Source: Erysipelotrichaceae bacterium (GTDB taxonomy: Bacteria; Bacillota_I; Bacilli_A; Erysipelotrichales; Erysipelotrichaceae). Taken from it: a stretch of 9,742 nucleotides of DNA. The translations under genes and the position numbers were made by a program. Each line of letters begins with the position of its first letter. Positions within the stretch are counted from its first letter, which is position 1. Below are positions 6,258-9,742 of this stretch, piece by piece. Where the stretch lies: the NCBI GenBank assembly GCA_024709285.1, contig JANJWY010000029.1, positions 1-9,742 of the forward strand, read 5' to 3'. The notes beneath the pieces were generated by a model, which saw only the letters and a program-made list of their open reading frames with translations, did not search any database and was not told the origin of the DNA.

Positions 6258-6820
6258 TGGATAGTAAACTTAAAGGCAAGGTTACTTGTGTAGATTATGA
6301 TCCGCAGTGGAGAGATGAATTTGAGAAAGTAAAGAGTTATCTGTATTCATTATTGAAGGATCATGTGATTGCTATCGAGCATGTGGGCTCTACCTCTGTG
6401 ATTGGCTGTGTAGCAAAACCTATCTTGGATATTGATATCGTCATTGAAAGCAATGAAAATTTCGATTCTGTAAAAAGGATTTTGGAAAGTGTGGGTTATG
6501 CTCATCGGGGAAATCAGGGTATTGAGGGGAGGGAGGTATTTAAGCGGTTATTTGAAGATGATTTTATGGCTTATCACTTGTATTGTTGTCAAAAAGAATC
6601 AAAAGAACTCCTGCGTCATTGCTCACTTAGGAATTATCTTAATGATCATCCAAAAGTAAGAGATGAGTATGGTAAACTTAAAAAAAGACTGGCCAAAATG
6701 TATCCGGAACAGATTCTGGATTATATGGAAGGCAAAGACGAATTTGTCAAACAGATGCTTAGCGATTGTGAAGAAAAGGGATATCTGATGTCTGAATACT
6801 TGTTTCAGCATAGTCATTAG
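6257..6820 (+). CDS. GrpB/UPF0157 family protein (nucleotidyltransferase-like fold)
   Basis: A 187-residue, probably cytoplasmic protein of the GrpB (UPF0157) family, which occurs alone or fused to dephospho-CoA kinase; its reaction is not settled. Seen: VDYDPQWRDEFEKVK at 12-26, the family core EHVGSTSVIG at 41-50 followed by KPILDIDI at 54-61 (a G-S-T plus D-x-D pattern like nucleotidyltransferase folds), YHLYCC near 116-121, then LRNYLNDHP and EYGKLKKRLA in the second half. The length is normal for a stand-alone member. The ATG shares one base with the stop of the lipoprotein gene and has no well-placed ribosome binding site (GGAG is 14 bases away), so translation is probably coupled. No terminator follows it; transcription may run into dps. 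Confidence 0.88.
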   Translation: MDSKLKGKVTCVDYDPQWRDEFEKVKSYLYSLLKDHVIAIEHVGSTSVIGCVAKPILDIDIVIESNENFDSVKRILESVGYAHRGNQGIEGREVFKRLFEDDFMAYHLYCCQKESKELLRHCSLRNYLNDHPKVRDEYGKLKKRLAKMYPEQILDYMEGKDEFVKQMLSDCEEKGYLMSEYLFQHSH

Positions 6821-6822
6821 GG

Positions 6823-6851
6823 TTGTTAAGAGTTTTATCAGATGATATACT
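6823..6851 (+). promoter_or_regulatory. Promoter of the Dps gene
   Basis: TTGTTA (6823-6828, four of six), a 17-base spacer and TATACT (6846-6851, five of six) fit a sigma-A-type promoter starting about 36 bases before the Dps ATG. It begins three bases after the GrpB stop. Confidence 0.75.
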
Positions 6852-6886
6852 ATAACAGTAGTAATTATCAATAAGGAGATAAAAAT

Positions 6887-7312
6887 ATGGAAAAACTAAA
6901 TGTTTATTTATCGAATCTGGCAGTGCTTAACGCAAAGTTTCATAACTTGCATTGGAATGTCGTAGGGAAACAATTCGTTCAGATTCACGAATTTACCGAG
7001 TCGGCTTATGACAGTTTCTTTGAACAATATGATGCCGTGGCTGAGCTGTTGAAAATGCGCGGTTTAAGTCCGTTGGTAAAATTAGAAGACTATTTGAAGC
7101 ATGCGACAGTTAAAGAATTACCAGGGCAGGATTTCGCAGTTAAGGAAGTTTTGGACATTGTTGAAGGTGACTTCAAACTGATGTTGGAATTAGCCACTGA
7201 AATCCGCAATGAAGCAGATGAGGCCAATGACTTTGTGGTCGTGGCAGCATTTGAAGGATTTGTTGCCGGATATCAAAAGAATCTGTGGTTCATCAGAGCA
7301 ATCAAAGGTTAA
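6887..7312 (+). CDS. dps: Dps-family ferritin-like protein (miniferritin)
   Basis: A 141-residue four-helix-bundle protein of the Dps type: cytoplasmic dodecamers that oxidise Fe(II) with peroxide and store iron, protecting DNA. The signature FHNLHWNVVGKQFVQIHEF is at 18-36. Candidate intersubunit ferroxidase ligands are H22, H34, E38, D49 and E53; their spacing (12, 4, 11, 4) equals that of the Listeria innocua Dps site, with Glu instead of Asp at the third position. The usual DxxAER reads DAVAELL. There is no long basic N- or C-terminal tail, so non-specific DNA binding may be weak. The start is secure: AAGGAG lies eight bases before the ATG. It has its own promoter and terminator. PerR control is common for such genes, but I see no convincing Per box. 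Confidence 0.93.
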   Translation: MEKLNVYLSNLAVLNAKFHNLHWNVVGKQFVQIHEFTESAYDSFFEQYDAVAELLKMRGLSPLVKLEDYLKHATVKELPGQDFAVKEVLDIVEGDFKLMLELATEIRNEADEANDFVVVAAFEGFVAGYQKNLWFIRAIKG

Positions 7313-7313
7313 C

Positions 7314-7339
7314 AAAAGGGCACCCGTGCCCTTTTTTTC
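7314..7339 (+). terminator. Intrinsic terminator after dps, possibly bidirectional
   Basis: AAAAGGGCA and TGCCCTTTT pair around the four-base loop CCCG, followed by a T run (7332-7338). It lies just after the dps stop and one base past the stop of the convergent GGDEF gene; in the other direction the hairpin is followed by TTTTG, so it may serve both. Confidence 0.92.
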
Positions 7340-8464
7340 TTATATTTGTTTTTTAGCATCCTTGATCATATACATTTTTTTATCAATATGAATCATGAAC
7401 TCTTCTTTTGACAGATTTCTGAGATCCCAACGGTCAAATCCAATGCTTAAGCTGATTCTGAATGGAAAGTGGTTTAAAGTATTAATGGCTTCAACGTGAG
7501 CTTGTATGCGATTGACAATGATTTCCAAATCTGAAATTGACTGAATTTCGCATATCGCCACAAACTCGTCACCGCCGATTCGAGATACGAAATCCGTATT
7601 CCTGAAGCTTTTTAGGAAGATATCAGAGACTTCCCTCAAAACACGATCTCCAGTATCATGTCCGTAAACGTCATTGATTCCTTTGAAATTGTCAATATCA
7701 ATCATCAGACCGCCATAAAGTTTTTTCGAGTTTTTTCGTTTACTTAACATGTCGGTGAAATATTCAAGTTCTTTTCGTGTGTAAAGTCCGGTTAGAAAAT
7801 CCAGTTCCATGTTTTTCGATTGAATATAAATGAAGGCTACCAGAAATGAGAAGGTAATGGATGGTCCGATCAGCAGGACTCCGTAATTTAATGTTTGAAA
7901 TAATCCGGCAAGCGCGGGTGGTATGATAAAAAACATTAGCGGAGCATAATCGGACTTACGTATCTTATTGCGATTAAGGTGAATGACGAATGCGGTCAAA
8001 ACTGGATAAAAATATGTAAAAACAGCGGAAAGATAGAAAAAATCGCCGCGCATGTAAATATTCTGTGCTGAAATTGTGTAATAAAATCCAAACCAGGGGC
8101 TTAACAAGGACAGAGCTGTACTGATGATCAATGGAATGATCGTTAAGGGCAGCCATTTCTTGAAATGAATGAGATCTTTGAAGATATAGTAATCATTATA
8201 AAAATACCATAGAAATACGATCAGACACATTAATGCATATTGTAAGGCGTTTCCGTAAACCAAGATAAAATTCGAGTAGAAGAAATTTGTGTTCTCCAAG
8301 CTGATAAACAGGATGTCCAGAAGTATGTAGCTCGTGACCGTGACTATCATATAGCGAAAAAGTTTAACTTTGAAATCGAGCAAATGATACTCACGTTTTA
8401 AGTTGACAAGAATCAGTATCAGAATAAACACTGAATAAGCGCTTAGGTGCAATATTTCGGACAT
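7340..8464 (-). CDS. Membrane-anchored diguanylate cyclase (GGDEF domain)
   Basis: Makes cyclic di-GMP from two GTP. It is 374 residues. Residues 1-215 hold about seven hydrophobic helices (roughly 3-22, 36-56, 72-95, 104-126, 142-162, 174-192, 196-214) that form an integral membrane sensor of no family I can name. A GGDEF domain follows from about 222. In it LTGLYTR is at 224-230, the metal-binding Asp256 stands in GLMIDIDNFKGIND, and YGHDTGDRVL is at 267-276. The intact active site GGDEF is at 297-301 with the inhibitory site RNTD at 288-291, exactly five residues upstream, and the domain continues through LSIGF. So it is probably active and product-inhibited. The ATG at 8464 has GGTGA upstream; an in-frame GTG at 8506 would lie in the promoter. 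It converges on dps and diverges from the membrane protein gene. Confidence 0.95.
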   Translation of the reverse strand: MSEILHLSAYSVFILILILVNLKREYHLLDFKVKLFRYMIVTVTSYILLDILFISLENTNFFYSNFILVYGNALQYALMCLIVFLWYFYNDYYIFKDLIHFKKWLPLTIIPLIISTALSLLSPWFGFYYTISAQNIYMRGDFFYLSAVFTYFYPVLTAFVIHLNRNKIRKSDYAPLMFFIIPPALAGLFQTLNYGVLLIGPSITFSFLVAFIYIQSKNMELDFLTGLYTRKELEYFTDMLSKRKNSKKLYGGLMIDIDNFKGINDVYGHDTGDRVLREVSDIFLKSFRNTDFVSRIGGDEFVAICEIQSISDLEIIVNRIQAHVEAINTLNHFPFRISLSIGFDRWDLRNLSKEEFMIHIDKKMYMIKDAKKQI

Positions 8465-8496
8465 TCTTTTCACCAACCTTAATCCATATGTTATAA

Positions 8497-8525
8497 AGTA
8501 TAGCACTATTAAAAGATGTTCACAA
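8497..8525 (-). promoter_or_regulatory. Promoter of the GGDEF gene
   Basis: Minus strand TTGTGA (8520-8525, four of six), a 17-base spacer and TATACT (8497-8502, five of six) lie about 30 bases before the ATG at 8464. Its position supports the shorter reading of the gene. Confidence 0.72.
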
Positions 8526-8581
8526 TATGCACTTTTGTTATCAGCATTATTCGAAATCCTGCGTATTATTATGAATTATCC

Positions 8582-8610
8582 TTGAGAAAGACAAGTGTTT
8601 TTGATAGACT
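8582..8610 (+). promoter_or_regulatory. Candidate promoter of the polytopic membrane protein gene
   Basis: TTGAGA (8582-8587, four of six), a 17-base spacer and TAGACT (8605-8610, four of six) would start transcription near 8617, giving a leader of about 45 bases that contains the hairpin at 8630-8653. Confidence 0.6.
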
Positions 8611-8629
8611 TAAGTTATCGAAAGGGGAA

Positions 8630-8653
8630 CTTGTCTGAGGGCAAACAGACAAG
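8630..8653 (+). promoter_or_regulatory. Leader hairpin abutting the ribosome binding site
   Basis: CTTGTCTG (8630-8637) and CAGACAAG (8646-8653) form a perfect 8-bp stem with an eight-base loop. The last stem bases AAG run directly into GGGG, so the 3' arm overlaps the Shine-Dalgarno AAGGGG of the gene starting at 8664. There is no T run, so it is not a terminator. A role in controlling translation or RNA stability is inferred. Confidence 0.6.
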
Positions 8654-8663
8654 GGGATTGAAC

Positions 8664-9509
8664 ATGAAATACTTTGAAGATGCGTTTAAATTCGTGACAA
8701 AAAACTACTTGATTTTGATTCCGGTTTTTATTGCGACGTTAGTTCCGGCATTGTTAATTATTGGATCTGCACCATCGGCGGCTGAAATTCAGGCGATATT
8801 TAGTGACTTTCAGCAGTATCCTGATTATTTCCTAAATAATCCGGATGCATTCTTTGAAGCACTGCGAGTGGCTGGCATCGGTAACTCGGCAAGCAGTGGT
8901 GCAATAGCAACGATTATGAATTTTATGGCTATTCCGATGACTGCAGGGTTGATTAAGATGGGTTTGAACAATGGCAGTGTATCGATTAATGATTTTGCAG
9001 TTGCATTGGGTTCAAACATCGGGAAATATCTGCGTTACTTCTTGGCAGGAATCTTGCTTGGCATACTTTTGGCCATTGCAATTATCTTGTATGTAATTGC
9101 TTTAATCTCGATTTTGGCTGCCATGGGCGATTCCGGAATATTCGTGCTTCTGTTAGGGTTTATACTATTATTTGTTTTTGGTGTATCGATTGCATTCTTC
9201 CTGTCATTCTGGTTTGGTGCGATGGTGCTTGATAATTTAGGCGCAATGGCTGCTTTGAAGAAATCATTTGCGGTTGCCAAACGCTGTTTCTGGACTCTGG
9301 TCGGAATCGGACTTTTGCTTGCATTAGCTGAAGGTATGGTAAGCACTGTTGTCGGATTCTTCGATTTTATCCCGCTGTTGCCTTTGATTTTAAGAACGGC
9401 TGTAACTGCTTTTGCTTCAGTGGTTCACATGGTCTTCCTGTTTATGATTTATCGCTCATTTCAACCGTCAGCATCAGATAAGGAACAGGATTTAAACAGA
9501 ATTTACTAA
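8664..9509 (+). CDS. Polytopic integral membrane protein of unknown function
   Basis: A 281-residue membrane protein that I cannot place with certainty. Hydrophobic segments lie at about 14-36, 78-98 (weaker), 123-152, 158-186, 205-232 and 240-264, so five or six membrane helices. A polar stretch at 38-77, rich in acidic and aromatic residues, lies between the first two, and a short charged C-tail (SDKEQDLNRIY) ends the protein. The block VLDNLGAMAALKKSFAVAKRCFWTLVG at 188-213 (a conserved D followed by AlkkSf..v..nfw) resembles the YciC/DUF975-like and glycerophosphodiesterase-type membrane domains, but this is only a likeness. I chose the ATG at 8664 because GGGG lies seven bases upstream; an in-frame ATG at 8595 would lie inside the putative promoter and add an unlikely polar N-terminus. 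It is a single-gene unit ending at a short terminator and is divergent from the GGDEF gene. Confidence 0.82.
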   Translation: MKYFEDAFKFVTKNYLILIPVFIATLVPALLIIGSAPSAAEIQAIFSDFQQYPDYFLNNPDAFFEALRVAGIGNSASSGAIATIMNFMAIPMTAGLIKMGLNNGSVSINDFAVALGSNIGKYLRYFLAGILLGILLAIAIILYVIALISILAAMGDSGIFVLLLGFILLFVFGVSIAFFLSFWFGAMVLDNLGAMAALKKSFAVAKRCFWTLVGIGLLLALAEGMVSTVVGFFDFIPLLPLILRTAVTAFASVVHMVFLFMIYRSFQPSASDKEQDLNRIY

Positions 9510-9568
9510 CAAACCTGTTGATTACAAACGATTACGATAACTTAATTAAGTCAATATTCTAAGTTTTT

Positions 9569-9590
9569 AGGACCGATAGGTCCTTTTCTT
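9569..9590 (+). terminator. Short intrinsic terminator after the membrane protein gene
   Basis: AGGACC (9569-9574) and GGTCCT (9579-9584) pair around GATA and are followed by TTTCTT. The stem is only six base pairs, but the position, about 60 bases past the stop, and the T-rich tail fit a terminator. Confidence 0.7.
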
Positions 9591-9742
9591 GTGCGAATAT
9601 AACAAAAAAGATAAATAAAAAGTGTCTTTGTCTGATAAATATGTGCAATATGCATAATCATGGGTATGTATTTTTATGTGGTGTGAACATTGTCGAATAT
9701 TCGGCATCATGAGAAAATGAAAGCGCTTATAGAAAGAATTGA
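9591..9742. other. AT-rich intergenic end region, no gene seen
   Basis: Together with the 60 bases from the stop at 9509 to the terminator, this makes a 233-base stretch without a credible gene. The only open frame (23 codons from ATG 9641) has no ribosome binding site. It holds the palindrome CGAATATTCG at 9694-9703 and the cre-like site at 9718-9731, so it looks like the upstream control region of a gene beyond the right edge. Confidence 0.6.
9718..9731 (+). promoter_or_regulatory. Candidate cre site (CcpA binding)
   Basis: TGAAAGCGCTTATA fits the catabolite-responsive element consensus TGWAANCGNTNWCA at every defined base but one (T for C near the 3' end). Such sites are bound by CcpA in Bacillota and often control sugar genes. 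The regulated gene would lie to the right of the window. The call is by consensus only. Confidence 0.5.

Noticed and set aside
6623..6871. Minus-strand open frame of 82 codons opposite the 3' end of the GrpB gene
   Set aside because: Antisense shadow of a well-supported gene and of the Dps promoter; no ribosome binding site.
6850..6872. Possible PerR box before dps (around CTATAACAGTAGTAA)
   Set aside because: Only about nine of fourteen defined positions agree with TTATAATNATTATAA and the right half is poor; too weak to list as a site.
8511..8660. Cyclic di-GMP riboswitch in the intergenic region beside the GGDEF gene
   Set aside because: None of the conserved GEMM core elements can be found in either strand; the only structure is the simple hairpin at 8630-8653.
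9540..9551. Palindrome ACTTAATTAAGT downstream of the membrane protein gene
   Set aside because: A perfect 12-base palindrome, but in AT-rich sequence between a stop codon and a terminator, with no loop to form an RNA hairpin; likely chance.
9641..9712. Small open frame of 23 codons at the right end
   Set aside because: No ribosome binding site, no recognisable features, and it runs over the palindrome and candidate promoter.

Overview
The window looks like a chromosomal segment of a Bacillota (Firmicutes) bacterium. Supporting signs are purine-rich AGGAGG-type ribosome binding sites, a TTG start, a lysine riboswitch, a T-box leader, a B. subtilis-like aspartokinase with a probable internal start, and a cre-like site. 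I cannot assign a genus. Nothing looks like a mobile element, phage, CRISPR array, tRNA or rRNA.

Left half (1-5530), all on the minus strand: two amino-acid biosynthesis units in tandem. Reading in the direction of transcription, a promoter (5500-5528) leads into a T-box leader with an AAC (Asn) specifier. An intrinsic terminator, asnB (glutamine-hydrolysing asparagine synthetase) and a coupled GNAT acetyltransferase gene follow. Then comes a second promoter (3114-3142), a lysine riboswitch with its terminator, and the tightly packed genes lysA, lysC and dapF; dapF runs off the left edge. Both units act on the aspartate family: asnB amidates aspartate, LysC phosphorylates it into the diaminopimelate/lysine branch, DapF makes meso-diaminopimelate and LysA decarboxylates that to lysine. 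Each unit is controlled by an RNA that senses its own end product: uncharged tRNA-Asn for one, free lysine for the other.

Middle (5530-7340), plus strand: an intergenic stretch with four ATGTAA copies at near-helical spacing precedes an unrecognised lipoprotein gene. Its stop codon overlaps the start of a GrpB/UPF0157 gene (TAATG). A Dps-like miniferritin follows with its own promoter and a strong terminator.

Right part (7340-9742): a membrane-bound GGDEF diguanylate cyclase (minus strand) is divergent from a polytopic membrane protein of unknown function. The latter has a hairpin in its leader that abuts the ribosome binding site. The last 230 bases hold a short terminator, a palindrome and a cre-like sequence, probably the control region of a gene beyond the right edge.
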